Counted from the stretch's first letter, positions 1 to 8,129 are shown. The stretch is 64,000 nucleotides of DNA from Actinomadura physcomitrii (GCF_008923205.2 NZ_WBMS02000049.1:1-64000); one strand, 5' to 3'. A program made the numbers and translations. Notes: generated by a model from the letters alone, not told the origin.

Positions 1-90
1 TGCCGGATCCTCGCTCTCACAGCGGCGATATGGCACAACGACAAGACCGGACAGTCGATCAAGCGGTCACTGACTGCCTATGATCACTGA
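1..90 (+). mobile_element. C-terminal end of an IS982-like transposase, cut by window edge
   Basis: Frame 1 is open from the first base to a TGA at 88-90 and encodes 29 residues. They include LALTAAIWHN and end KRSLTAYDH, which I recognise as the usual C-terminus of IS982-type transposases in actinomycetes (A-A-I-W-H-N followed by R-S-L-x-A-Y-D-H). No inverted repeat could be assigned in the 30 bases between the stop and the neighbouring regulator. Only the tail is visible, so whether the element is intact is unknown. The family call rests on memory of the motif. Confidence 0.65.
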
Positions 91-119
91 CTGCAACGAC
101 ACTCCTTGGACTCATTCAT

Positions 120-845
120 CTAGCCGGGGTCTGCGGTCAGGTAGGGGGAGGCCGCTTCGCGGCCGATCAGCGGCAGCAGCACGAAATAGGTGAGGGCCGG
201 CAGCAGCGACGGCAGCTCCTCCGCCTCGCCCGTCTCCATCTGCACGTGGATCGCGCTGTAGATCCCGCCGACGATCGCGTCGATCACCGCGACGGGGACC
301 GGCGGCAGCGACGGGTCCTCGAAGAACGCGCGGAACCGGGCGAGGTTGTCGATGCGCGCCTGCCGCACCTGCGGGCCCGCCGCGTTCACCTCCACCAGCG
401 ACGCCCGCGCGAACCGCGGCTCCGCGGCGAGGATCGCGAGCATCCGGCGCAGTGCCGCCCGGATCCCGTCCGGCCACGACGGCGCCGCCTCGTACGCCTC
501 CGTCATCCGCCGCAGCAGGATGTCCATGCCGCGCTGGTAGGCGGCCAGGAAGCAGTCGTCCAGATCCGTGAAGTGCGTGTAGAACGTCTTCTTGGTGACG
601 CCCGCGCCCTCGGTGACCCGCCCGATCGTCGTGTGCGCGAACCCGCGCTCGGACACCACCTGCACGAACGCGTCGATGAGCCGCTCGCGCTGGATGCCGG
701 CGACCGTCTCGGGGGACAGCCCGTGCCGCCCCGGCTTGATCGCGCGGCCGGGATCCAGGGCGGACCGCGAGCCCGGCAGCACGTCCGTGCCGCCGGCCTC
801 CGGGACACCGGGCTGCCCTGCCATCACACCTCGATCCCCGATCAC
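120..845 (-). CDS. TetR/AcrR family transcriptional regulator
   Basis: A 241-residue DNA-binding repressor. Residues about 52-98 form the TetR helix-turn-helix: RLIDAFVQVVSERGF, then TTIGRVTEGAGVTKKTFYTHF, followed by the typical D-L-D-D-C-F-L-A-A-Y. The remainder is an all-helical ligand/dimer domain with no recognisable effector specificity. The GTG at 845 gives the longest form; a GTG at 827 or the ATG at 824, preceded by GAGG, would drop six or seven residues. It lies beside the tail of a transposase, with no obvious divergent target gene inside the window, so its target is unknown. Confidence 0.85.
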   Translation of the reverse strand: MIGDRGVMAGQPGVPEAGGTDVLPGSRSALDPGRAIKPGRHGLSPETVAGIQRERLIDAFVQVVSERGFAHTTIGRVTEGAGVTKKTFYTHFTDLDDCFLAAYQRGMDILLRRMTEAYEAAPSWPDGIRAALRRMLAILAAEPRFARASLVEVNAAGPQVRQARIDNLARFRAFFEDPSLPPVPVAVIDAIVGGIYSAIHVQMETGEAEELPSLLPALTYFVLLPLIGREAASPYLTADPG

Positions 846-922
846 CTGCCGTCGGGATCACATTACTTCGCGTCCCCGCCGGACGGGGATGTCCCGGCGG
901 TGCGGCGCGGGTCACACGCGAA

Positions 923-951
923 GACGCCCGCGCCGGGCGGGCGCGGGCGTC
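923..951 (-). terminator. Rho-independent-like terminator after the DAACS symporter
   Basis: A perfect 12-bp stem (GACGCCCGCGCC at 923-934 with GGCGCGGGCGTC at 940-951) and a 5-nt loop lie 13 bases after the stop of the minus-strand symporter gene. Read on the minus strand it is followed by a short TCTT, so the U-tract is weak, as is usual in high-GC actinobacteria. Confidence 0.7.
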
Positions 952-964
952 CTCGATACGGCGA

Positions 965-2305
965 TCAGGCGGGTACGGGCTCCGGTGCCCGGTCGCGCGC
1001 CGGCGCCTCGCCGGCCTGGTCGGTGTCGTCCGGGGTGGACGGGCTCGACGTCAGCTCCTTCGGCGGCCCGTTGAACACCGCCTCGTCCAGCAGTCCCTCG
1101 GACCGTGCGACCAGCACCGGGACGGTCAGCTGGCCGGTGACGTTCAGCGCCGTCCGGGCCATGTCGATGACCTTGTCGATCGCGATCAGGTAGCCGACGG
1201 CCTGCAGCGGCAGCCCGACCGTGGTCAGCGTCAGCGTCAGCGCGACCAGCGCCGGGCCGGGCGTGCCGCCGGTGCCGAGCTGCCCGATCACCGCGGCCAG
1301 CGCGATCAGCGCGTAGTCGGCGATGCCGAGGTGCACGCCGGTGTACTGGGCGACGAACACCGCCGCGACCGCCGGGTAGATCGCGCCGCAGCCGTCGAAC
1401 TTGATCGTCGCGCCGAGCGGCTGCGCGAAGCTCGCGTACTCGCGCTGGACGCCGTTGCGCTCGACCGACACCCGCTGCGCGATCGGCAGCGTCGCCAGCG
1501 ACGACGACGACACGAACCCGAACTGGATCGCCGGCCAGGAGTTGCGCAGGAACTTCAGCGGGCTCACCCGGCCGAACGCCCGCAGCAGCACCGGGTACCC
1601 GACCAGCAGCATGATCGCGACGGCCAGGTAGATCGCGCCGGTGAACTTCGCCAGCGGCGCGAGCGAGCTCGGCCCGTAGGTCGCGACGACCGAGCCGATC
1701 AGGAAGAACGAGCCGATCGGGGTGAGCCGGACGACCCACCAGACGACCTTCTGCATCACGGCGTACAGGTCGTCGATGAGGCTCGTCAGCCGCTCGCCGC
1801 GCGGCCCGATCGCGACGAGCGCCGCGCCGAACAGCACCGCGAACGTCACGACGCCGAGCACGTTTCCGTCCGCCATCGCCTTGACGATGTTGGACGGGAA
1901 CAGGTTGTGCAGCACCTGCGTCCAGGTGACGGGGTCGGTCGTCGCGGACTCGCTGGCGAGCTTGCCGAGCCCCCGGCCCGGCTTGACCAGCAGCGCGACG
2001 GTCAGCCCGATCGCGGTCGCGATCGCCGAGGTGACCACGAACCAGCCGAGGGTCCTCGCGGTGAGCCGGGCGACGCTGCCGACGCCCCGCAGCCGCCCGA
2101 CGCTCACCACGATCGCGGCGAACACCAGCGGCACGACGACGACCTTCAGCAGGCTGACGTAGACGTCGCCGAACGGGTCGAGCCAGTCGGCGGCGGTCCG
2201 CTCACCGCCGCCGAAGTTGTTGATCAGGGCGCCGGCGGCGACGCCGAGCACCAGCGACAGCACGATCTGCTGCCAGAACTGCCATTTCCAGACACGCGGG
2301 TTCAT
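965..2305 (-). CDS. DAACS-family (sodium:dicarboxylate/amino acid) symporter, possible cystine importer
   Basis: A 446-residue polytopic inner-membrane symporter of the SDF/DAACS family. Hallmarks are the serine-rich re-entrant loop SSSSLATLP, the segment GATIKFDGCGAIYPA in place of the usual GATINMDGT, the second loop GTGGTPGPALVALTLTL, and IDMARTALNVTGQ near the end. The altered substrate-site motif (K-F-D-G-C-G) is unlike glutamate or C4-dicarboxylate carriers and recalls the G-C-x-x-I-Y-P-A of TcyP/YdjN cystine carriers; that comparison is from memory. GGAG lies about nine bases before the ATG. Directly upstream is a cysteine-containing leader peptide of the type that controls sulfur genes, which supports a cystine role. 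Substrate remains inferred. Confidence 0.8.
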   Translation of the reverse strand: MNPRVWKWQFWQQIVLSLVLGVAAGALINNFGGGERTAADWLDPFGDVYVSLLKVVVVPLVFAAIVVSVGRLRGVGSVARLTARTLGWFVVTSAIATAIGLTVALLVKPGRGLGKLASESATTDPVTWTQVLHNLFPSNIVKAMADGNVLGVVTFAVLFGAALVAIGPRGERLTSLIDDLYAVMQKVVWWVVRLTPIGSFFLIGSVVATYGPSSLAPLAKFTGAIYLAVAIMLLVGYPVLLRAFGRVSPLKFLRNSWPAIQFGFVSSSSLATLPIAQRVSVERNGVQREYASFAQPLGATIKFDGCGAIYPAVAAVFVAQYTGVHLGIADYALIALAAVIGQLGTGGTPGPALVALTLTLTTVGLPLQAVGYLIAIDKVIDMARTALNVTGQLTVPVLVARSEGLLDEAVFNGPPKELTSSPSTPDDTDQAGEAPARDRAPEPVPA

Positions 2306-2322
2306 CGAGGGGTTCTCCAGGG

Positions 2323-2339
2323 CAGCCGTGAGCCGGCTG
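2323..2339 (-). promoter_or_regulatory. Small hairpin between leader peptide and symporter start
   Basis: CAGCCG (2323-2328) and CGGCTG (2334-2339) form a 6-bp stem with a 5-nt loop, just upstream of the GGAG ribosome-binding site of the symporter and after the leader-peptide stop. It is placed where a translation-dependent attenuator would fold. No long U-tract follows, so control of ribosome access is more likely than termination. The hairpin is seen; its role is inferred. Confidence 0.35.
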
Positions 2340-2371
2340 TGAAAAGGGGACGAGCGGTGGGCGCGGAGGGC

Positions 2372-2428
2372 TCAGCGGCTACACAGCACGCTGGCGAGGC
2401 GGCACAGGTCGACGTGCAGCCGCGCCAC
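2372..2428 (-). CDS. Cysteine-responsive leader peptide (18 aa)
   Basis: A short minus-strand ORF opens with GTG at 2428 and encodes MARLHVDLCRLASVLCSR, ending at TGA 2372-2374. The core R-L-H-V-D-L-C-R-L-A-S-x-L-C is the conserved sequence of the actinobacterial putative leader peptides found upstream of sulfate, cysteine and sulfonate genes, where cysteine codons act as sensors of Cys-tRNA supply. An in-frame GTG at 2458 would add ten residues; GGGAAGAG lies ten bases before the shorter start. It ends 66 bases before the symporter ATG, which suggests the symporter is under cysteine-dependent attenuation. Confidence 0.7.
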   Translation of the reverse strand: MARLHVDLCRLASVLCSR

Positions 2429-2516
2429 GAGCAGGACGCTCTTCCCGGAGAACTTCACGAATGCTCTGAACAGGCGCTTCCGGGCCGGATGTTCCCGGGG
2501 CCGGGGGTGACTCCTG

Positions 2517-2750
2517 TCACCGCAGCCGCCGGCGCCTCGACCGGGTCAGCACCCGGACGGTCCCGACGACCCCGAGCCCGATGAACACCACCGGCACCAT
2601 CACCGCCGTCTCGACGGCGTGCCCGCCGGACAGCCCGTCCGCGAGGAAAGCCCCCGCGAGCACGAGGAAGAAGAGCCCGGTGACCGGCCCGGCCGGGTCG
2701 AACCCGCCGCGGCGCTCGGACCGCTCGGACCGCTCGGACCGCTCAGACAC
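2517..2750 (-). CDS. Small membrane protein with an N-terminal Ser-Glu-Arg repeat
   Basis: A 77-residue protein starting with GTG, overlapping the stop of the upstream PspC gene by eight bases and thus probably translationally coupled to it. The N-terminus is four SER triplets followed by R, encoded by a 9-bp tandem DNA repeat. Two hydrophobic segments (about residues 21-42 and 48-66) are separated by a short polar loop, and the C-terminus is RSRRRRLR. I do not recognise a named family. Its position suggests an accessory role to the PspC membrane protein. Confidence 0.65.
   Translation of the reverse strand: MSERSERSERSERRGGFDPAGPVTGLFFLVLAGAFLADGLSGGHAVETAVMVPVVFIGLGVVGTVRVLTRSRRRRLR
2714..2749. 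repeat. 9-bp tandem repeat encoding (Ser-Glu-Arg)n
   Basis: Four consecutive 9-bp units: three copies of GCTCGGACC and a fourth variant GCTCAGACA. They lie at the start of the 77-residue membrane protein and reach the end of the PspC gene. Because the unit is a multiple of three, copy-number change would lengthen or shorten the N-terminus without a frameshift. Confidence 0.8.
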
Positions 2751-3984
2751 GGTGCACGTCCACGTCCCCGACCTTGCCGCGGATGCGCAGGTCGATCTCG
2801 GGCGGGTTCTTCACGGCCGTCCCCTCCGGTTCCAGCACCCGGATCACCTTGGCGTTCGGGCCGCTGGTGGTGCGGTGCTCGATGCGCAGGTCGCCGAGCG
2901 CGATCCGGGCGTCCAGCCGGACCCGGGCGCCCTGCGGGACCTTGACCTCCATCCCGCCGAGGCCGACCCGCGCGTCGACCGAGACGTGCTGGCCGGTCGC
3001 GAGCGGCAGGGCGGTCAGGTCCAGGGTGCCCTGGCCGACGCCGATCCGGTACTCCTGGTGCGTGCTGGTCGCGTTCATCGGCCGCCACTCCATGTCGCCG
3101 TACTTCAGGTTCCCCGGCAGGTGCGCCGCGACCGAGGCGGCCAGCAGCGCCAGGGCGAGCAGGGTTCCCACGGCGGCGAGGCCGCGCGTCCGGAACCAGC
3201 CGCCGACGATCAGTCCCAGCCCGACGACCGCGAGCGCGGGCGCCATGACGATCAGCGCCGACTCCGGCCCCGGGTAGCCGCGGGCGACCGGGACCAGCGC
3301 GGCGCCGGTGGCCATCGCCGCCAGCAGCGTGATCGTCGCCGCGGGCGACCTCGGGCGCCCGCGCCGCCGCTCCGGCGGGAGCGCGTCGTCCCACGGTTCC
3401 GCGGGCGGTGCGCAGGCGCGGGCCCGGCCGTAGTCGGCGAGGTCGATCATCCCGTCGGGCAGGCCGCCGCCCGTCCGGGCCGGCGTCCGCTTCTCCAGCG
3501 AGACGCTCGCGCCCGTGGTCCATTCGGCGGACGGGCCCGGCGGGTGCCCGGCGAACCGCTCCGGAAGGGACCTGGCCGCGCCGACGAGGTCGGCGCCCCG
3601 CGCGTGGGCGACCAGCATGACCAGCGCGAACACGACCAGCAGCGCGATCGAGTCGGTCGACACTCCGCCGAACAGGCTGAACGCGACGCCGAGGCACAGC
3701 AGCGCCCCGAGCGCCGACAGCACCGCCGGCGCGTCGAACCAGCGGCGGAACGCCCGTTCCGCCGCCGACGACTCGCCCGGGCTCGCCGGCATCAGCAGCA
3801 CGGCGACGATGTAGAGGAAGACGCCCTGCCCGTGCGCGAGGACCAGCAGCCCGAACCCGACGCGGAAGACGACGGGGTCGATTCCCGTGTACCGCCCGAG
3901 CCCGGTGCAGACCCCCACCAGCACGCGCCGCTCCGGGTCCCGTGCCAGCCTCCGGCGCTCGCCGCCGTTGCGCTCCTCAGCCAT
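2743..3984 (-). CDS. PspC-domain membrane protein
   Basis: A 413-residue membrane protein. Residues about 10-65 form a PspC domain: RDPERRVLVGVCTGLGRYTG, then VVFRVGFGLLVLA and a second hydrophobic stretch. More transmembrane segments follow (about 85-130 and 215-300). The C-terminal third, after about residue 310, is a soluble beta-rich region resembling the adhesin-like C-terminal domains found on PspC proteins (GVGQGTLDLTALPL, VDARVGLGGMEVKVPQGARV). It is divergent from the PspC histidine kinase at 4117 and probably functions with it in envelope-stress sensing. The ATG at 3984 has only a weak ribosome-binding site. Confidence 0.85.
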   Translation of the reverse strand: MAEERNGGERRRLARDPERRVLVGVCTGLGRYTGIDPVVFRVGFGLLVLAHGQGVFLYIVAVLLMPASPGESSAAERAFRRWFDAPAVLSALGALLCLGVAFSLFGGVSTDSIALLVVFALVMLVAHARGADLVGAARSLPERFAGHPPGPSAEWTTGASVSLEKRTPARTGGGLPDGMIDLADYGRARACAPPAEPWDDALPPERRRGRPRSPAATITLLAAMATGAALVPVARGYPGPESALIVMAPALAVVGLGLIVGGWFRTRGLAAVGTLLALALLAASVAAHLPGNLKYGDMEWRPMNATSTHQEYRIGVGQGTLDLTALPLATGQHVSVDARVGLGGMEVKVPQGARVRLDARIALGDLRIEHRTTSGPNAKVIRVLEPEGTAVKNPPEIDLRIRGKVGDVDVHRV

Positions 3985-4116
3985 GCCACCATCGTGGCCG
4001 CCCGCGGCGCCCGGCGGTATCGGGGACGACCCTGACCGGACCCCGAGATGCCCGGGGCCGGTGCGACCCTGAGGGAATTCGGGGTGCGGCCCTGATGCGG
4101 GGACGGCGCGGGCCGT

Positions 4117-5370
4117 GTGACGATCGGTGACGTGGGAGTACGTGGCGAAGGCCCGCGGGACGCGGAGGCGGCGGGCGGGGTGACGGCCGCGCCGCCGGCC
4201 GTGCCCGGGACGGCGCGGCTCGAACGGGCGCCGGACGGGCGGCTCGTCGCGGGCGTGGCGCGCGGGCTCGCCGCGCACCTCGGGGTCGACGTGGTGATCG
4301 TCCGGTCGGCGTTCGTCCTGCTGGCGGTGGCGAGCGGGCTGGGCCTCGCCGCGTACGGCGCGTTCTGGATCCTGGTACCGGCGGGGGAGGGCGCGGCGGG
4401 GCGGCGCGGCCGCGACGTGGGGCAGCTCGCCGTGTACGCGGTGGTCACGCTCGGCCTGGCCGCGCTGCTGCTGGGTGCGGCGGACAGGGCCGGCGGGCTG
4501 ATGCAGTGGGCGATCTGGCCGTTCGTGCTCGGCGGCGTCGGTGCCGCGATCCTGTGGCAGCAGGCCGACCGGGACCAGCGGCAGCGGTGGGTGCTGCCGC
4601 TGCGGCAGCGCTGGCTGCGCAGCCTGCTCGGGCTGCTGCTGGTCGTCGGCGGGATCGGCGGGTTCGTCGCGCAGCGGGTGGACGTGGGGCAGGCCCGGTC
4701 GGTCGTCATCGCGATGCTGATCATCCTGACCGGGGTGACGCTGATCGTGACGCCGTGGGTGGTGCGGCTCTGGCAGGACCTCGACAGCGAGCGGGCCGAG
4801 CGCGTCCGGTCGCAGGAGCGGGCGGAGCTCGCGGCGCACATCCACGACTCGGTGCTGCACACGCTGACGCTGATCCAGCGGAACGCGCACGACGCGCGGG
4901 AGGTGCAGCGGCTCGCCCGGTCGCAGGAGCGGACCCTGCGGACGTGGCTCTACCAGCCGCGCTCGGACCCGGACCAGACGTTCGCCGCGGCGATCAAGGC
5001 GGCGGCGGGCGAGGTCGAGGACGATCACGGCGTGCCGATCGAGGTGGTGTGCGTCGGGGACACCGCGCTGGACGACCGGCTGGGCGCGGCGCTGCAGGCG
5101 GCGCGGGAGGCGATGGTGAACGCGGCGAAGTACGCGGGGGCGCCGTCGGTGTCGGTGTACGCGGAGGTGGAGGGGGAAGCCGACGGGGAGAAGGTCGCCA
5201 TCTTCGTGCGGGACCGGGGGAAGGGATTCGACCTGGATCAGGTGCCGGAGGACCGGATGGGCGTCCGGGGGTCCATCATCGGACGTATGGAGCGCAACGG
5301 CGGCAAGGCCACCGTCCGTACCGCGCCCGGCGAGGGCACCGAGGTGCGGCTGGAAATGGACAAGGGATGA
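4117..5370 (+). CDS. PspC-fused sensor histidine kinase (NarL/DesK type)
   Basis: A 417-residue sensor kinase. The N-terminus carries a PspC domain (about 30-90: RAPDGRLVAGVARGLAAHLG, then a hydrophobic helix ending FWILVPAG), followed by further membrane helices to about residue 215. The dimerisation/phospho-acceptor segment is AAHIHDSVLHTLTLIQ, with the likely phospho-histidine in HD. The ATPase has the N-box AREAMVNAAKYAG and the G boxes RDRGKGFD and APGEGTEVRLEM. The stop overlaps the start of the response regulator (ATGA), so the pair is coupled. GTG at 4117 is used; GTG at 4132 is possible. It shares an upstream region with the divergent PspC gene. Confidence 0.9.
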   Translation: MTIGDVGVRGEGPRDAEAAGGVTAAPPAVPGTARLERAPDGRLVAGVARGLAAHLGVDVVIVRSAFVLLAVASGLGLAAYGAFWILVPAGEGAAGRRGRDVGQLAVYAVVTLGLAALLLGAADRAGGLMQWAIWPFVLGGVGAAILWQQADRDQRQRWVLPLRQRWLRSLLGLLLVVGGIGGFVAQRVDVGQARSVVIAMLIILTGVTLIVTPWVVRLWQDLDSERAERVRSQERAELAAHIHDSVLHTLTLIQRNAHDAREVQRLARSQERTLRTWLYQPRSDPDQTFAAAIKAAAGEVEDDHGVPIEVVCVGDTALDDRLGAALQAAREAMVNAAKYAGAPSVSVYAEVEGEADGEKVAIFVRDRGKGFDLDQVPEDRMGVRGSIIGRMERNGGKATVRTAPGEGTEVRLEMDKG

Positions 5371-6005
5371 GCGAGCTGAAGCGGGTGGTGCTGGTCGACG
5401 ACCACCAGATGTTCCGGACCGGGGTGAAGGCGGAGCTCGGCGGCGGCGTCGAGATCGTCGGGGAGGCCGGCGACGTCGACGAGGCGGTGTCGGTGATCCG
5501 CGCGACCGCGCCGGACGTGGTGCTGCTGGACGTGCACCTGCCCGGGGGCGGCGGCATCGAGGTGCTGCGGCGGCTGGCCGGGGTGGTGCCGTCGCGGTTC
5601 CTGGCGCTGTCGGTGTCGGACGCGGCGGAGGACGTGATCGGGGTGGTGCGCGGCGGCGCCCGCGGCTACGTGACCAAGACGATCTCGGGCCCGGAGCTGA
5701 CGGACGCGATCGGCCGGGTCGCGGAAGGCGACGCGGTTTTCTCGCCACGGCTGGCGGGGTTCGTGCTGGACGCGTTCGCGGCGACGGACGTCCCGGCGGT
5801 GGATCCGGAGCTGGACCAGATCACCCAGCGGGAGCGGGACGTGCTGCGGCTGATCGCCCGCGGCTACGCCTACAAGGAGATCGCGAAGGAGCTGTTCATC
5901 TCGGTGAAGACGGTGGAGACGCACGTCAGCAGCGTGCTGCGCAAGCTCCAGCTGTCGAACCGGCACGAGCTGTCGCGCTGGGCCGCCGCCCGCCGCCTGG
6001 TGTAG
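5367..6005 (+). CDS. LuxR/NarL-type response regulator
   Basis: A 212-residue partner of the preceding kinase, overlapping it by four bases (ATGA). The receiver domain covers about residues 5-120: acidic pair DDHQMF, phospho-acceptor Asp in VVLLDVHLPG, switch residues in LALSVSD, and lysine in GYVTKTISG. The C-terminal LuxR HTH is ITQRERDVLRLIARGYAYKEIA, with the recognition helix SVKTVETHVSSVLRKL. It probably controls the adjacent PspC genes or an envelope-stress regulon; that target is inferred from position only. Confidence 0.93.
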   Translation: MSELKRVVLVDDHQMFRTGVKAELGGGVEIVGEAGDVDEAVSVIRATAPDVVLLDVHLPGGGGIEVLRRLAGVVPSRFLALSVSDAAEDVIGVVRGGARGYVTKTISGPELTDAIGRVAEGDAVFSPRLAGFVLDAFAATDVPAVDPELDQITQRERDVLRLIARGYAYKEIAKELFISVKTVETHVSSVLRKLQLSNRHELSRWAAARRLV

Positions 6006-6115
6006 CGGACGGCCGTCGGCGCTACGCGTTGGTAATGGGTGTGAGCAAAATGTAATGTCCGGGATGTCGGGCATCGTGATCAAGGGGTCCGCGGGGTGTG
6101 GCAGGGTCGCTGCCC

Positions 6116-6880
6116 ATGAGCTATCCACCTCCCGGGCCCGCGCAGCCGGGTCCCGACCCCGCGGCCCCCTACCCGCCCCCGCCCATGCCGAGCGGACCCG
6201 CCTACGGCTCCGGGCCGCCGCAGGACAAGACGAACGGCATGGCCATCGCCGCGTTCGTCACCGGGCTGCTCGGCTGCTGCGGCATCGTCGGCGCCGTCCT
6301 CGGCGTCATCTCGCTCCGCCAGATCGCCGACCGCGGCGGCAAGGGCCGCGGCCTCGCCATCGCCGGCATCGCGCTGTCCGCGCTGTGGATCGTCGGCGGG
6401 ACGATCGGCTACCTGGTCGCCCAGGGCTCGGACTCCTCGTCCTCCGCAAGCGGCCCGGACGCCACCCCGAAGCCGAAGACGACCAAGCCGGAGAAGATCG
6501 ACGCGTACACCATGAAGGTCGGCGACTGCATCAACGACCCCGTCTCCTCCGGCAGCCCCGCCGACGCCTCGGCGCCGCCGGTCGAGGTGGAGAGCGTCAA
6601 GAAGGTGCCCTGCACCGGCCCGCACGACGGCGAGGTGCTGGCCGTCTTCAAGCTGACGCAGGCGGTGATGCCGGCCGACGAGGAGATGAGCCGGCTGGCC
6701 TCCACCGGATGCAAGCTGCGCATCCAGCGCAAGCTCGACCGCGACCCGGCCGCCGCGCACCTCGGGCGGTCGTTCTACTACCCGACGGCCGACTCGTGGC
6801 GGGACGGCGACCGCGTCGTGACCTGCCTGGCGGTGAACGCCACCGAGGGCAAGAAGCTCACCCGCCCCATCCGCGGCTGA
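6116..6880 (+). CDS. DUF4190 membrane protein with septum-formation-like domain
   Basis: A 254-residue protein. After a Pro/Gly/Tyr-rich cytosolic N-terminus (about 1-40), a DUF4190-type pair of helices spans about 45-105: MAIAAFVTGLLGCCGIVGAVLGVISL, then AIAGIALSALWIVGGTIGYLVAQG. A Ser/Pro/Lys linker leads to an extracellular domain with paired cysteines (VGDCIND, KKVPCTGPHDGEV, STGCKL, VVTCLAV), typical of the actinobacterial septum-formation domain. ATG 6116 is preferred over the upstream in-frame GTG because AGGG lies about eight bases before it. Precise function is unknown. Confidence 0.8.
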   Translation: MSYPPPGPAQPGPDPAAPYPPPPMPSGPAYGSGPPQDKTNGMAIAAFVTGLLGCCGIVGAVLGVISLRQIADRGGKGRGLAIAGIALSALWIVGGTIGYLVAQGSDSSSSASGPDATPKPKTTKPEKIDAYTMKVGDCINDPVSSGSPADASAPPVEVESVKKVPCTGPHDGEVLAVFKLTQAVMPADEEMSRLASTGCKLRIQRKLDRDPAAAHLGRSFYYPTADSWRDGDRVVTCLAVNATEGKKLTRPIRG

Positions 6881-6949
6881 TCTCCGGCGGTCTCCGCTGG
6901 GCGGCCGGCCCGCCGCTCAGCCCGAGGGCCGCGATCAGCGTGCGAACGC

Positions 6950-7138
6950 TCAGTAGTCGCGCGGCTTGTAGGAGTTCGTGACGGCGGCGATGCCGTCCAA
7001 GCGCTCCTCGCTCGCCTCCGCCGCGCCCATCTCGGCGGCGATCCGGTCGCGGTTGCGTTCCATGTTCCCGAGCGCGAGGTCCTGGTTCGCCGTGACGAAC
7101 TCGCGCAGCTCCGCCTCGTAGCCGGCGAACGCGAAGGC
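6950..7138 (-). pseudogene. Remnant of a small helical ORF lacking a start
   Basis: Minus-strand frame 7138 to 6950 encodes 62 residues with coding-like composition: GYEAELREFVTANQDLALG, then a charged helix, ending NSYKPRDY and TGA. An in-frame TGA lies immediately upstream (7139-7141), and the only ATG is at 7063, leaving 37 residues with no clear ribosome-binding site. Third-position GC is high, as in real genes. It looks like the surviving C-terminal end of a decayed gene. I do not recognise the family. It occupies most of the 340-base gap between its neighbours. Confidence 0.4.
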
Positions 7139-7220
7139 TCACCGCACGCGCCGACAGAACGCTGACGCCCCGCTCACCGGCCTGACGTTCCGCTGAGAGC
7201 CGCGTTTCCGGCCCGCAGGA

Positions 7221-8129
7221 TCAGCCCGCCTCGCGCCCGCCCTCGCGCCCGGCTTCACGGAGGGCCGAGACAACCATGGACGAGACGTGCTCGACCGTCG
7301 CCACGCCCGCCGCCATCGTCGGGCTGTCGGCGCTGAACACCGCGACGAGGAAGTCGTGCCCGCCGCCGGTGATGCGGCCGATGCTGTTGACCGCCCAGCC
7401 GTTGCCCTCGAACCGCAGCGGAACCCACCCGTTCTTCAGCGCGACCTTCTCGCCGGGACGCGCCGCTGCGCTGACGCCCCACGCCTGCGAGGGCGTCACC
7501 GACCCCATCAGGCGGAGGACGTACCGGCGGTTCGGCGCGGTGAGCGGGCTCCGGTCCGAGGCGAGCATCCGCATGAGCTGCACCTGGTCGGCGGGGCTCG
7601 TCCACGACGACCCCCACGACACCGGGTACGGCTCTGTGTGCCCGAGCCCGAACGCCGCGTTCGCGTTCCGGAGCCCGGGCTCGCGGCCGATGCCGGCGTA
7701 CAGCGCGTCCGCCGCCGGGTTGTCGCTCTTGCGGATCATCCGCGCGGCCAGCGTCCTCTCCCCGTCCGACAGGCCGGCGCGCTGCCGCTGGTGCTGCAGC
7801 AGCAGCGCCGCCAGAATGTCGACCTTGATGACGCTGGCGGTGACGAACTGGGACGTCTCGTTCACCCCGAACGCCGCGCCGCCGCGCAGGTCGGCCGCCA
7901 TCACGCCGGCGCGGCCCGGCCGTCCCCGCAGGTAGGCCAGGACGTTGCCGCGCAGCCGGAGCGGATCGACCAGCGGTGCCTTCGCGACCGTCACCACCCG
8001 TCCCGCGGAGGAGCCGGGCTCGGGCCGGTGGACGCCGCCGGGCGGGTGCCCGTGCGTCATGATCCAGGTGATGCCCGTTCCGGCGGTCAAGCCGATGGCG
8101 ATGCCGAGCACGGTGACGCTGCGCCGCAT
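7221..8129 (-). CDS. Exported class-A beta-lactamase-like serine hydrolase
   Basis: A 302-residue protein with an N-terminal signal-anchor (residues 1-25, RRS followed by a hydrophobic stretch). The penicillin-recognising serine hydrolase motifs are S-x-x-K in VTASVIKVDIL, SDN in RKSDNPAADALY, and K-N-G in VALKNGWVPL in place of KTG. The C-terminus is a Gly/Arg/Glu repeat (EAGREGGREAG). Exported, it could act on peptidoglycan or beta-lactams; sequences of this type without the KTG triad are often not resistance enzymes. It lies alone on the minus strand. Confidence 0.8.
   Translation of the reverse strand: MRRSVTVLGIAIGLTAGTGITWIMTHGHPPGGVHRPEPGSSAGRVVTVAKAPLVDPLRLRGNVLAYLRGRPGRAGVMAADLRGGAAFGVNETSQFVTASVIKVDILAALLLQHQRQRAGLSDGERTLAARMIRKSDNPAADALYAGIGREPGLRNANAAFGLGHTEPYPVSWGSSWTSPADQVQLMRMLASDRSPLTAPNRRYVLRLMGSVTPSQAWGVSAAARPGEKVALKNGWVPLRFEGNGWAVNSIGRITGGGHDFLVAVFSADSPTMAAGVATVEHVSSMVVSALREAGREGGREAG

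Noticed and set aside
2743..5748. 1001-residue minus-strand frame suggesting a fusion of PspC with another protein
   Set aside because: Only the part from ATG 3984 has protein-like sequence; the rest lies opposite the histidine kinase and response regulator genes.
7221..8129. Acquired beta-lactamase resistance gene
   Set aside because: It has S-x-x-K and SDN, but K-N-G in place of KTG, no omega-loop signature I can recognise, and no mobile context. It is called only as a beta-lactamase-like hydrolase.
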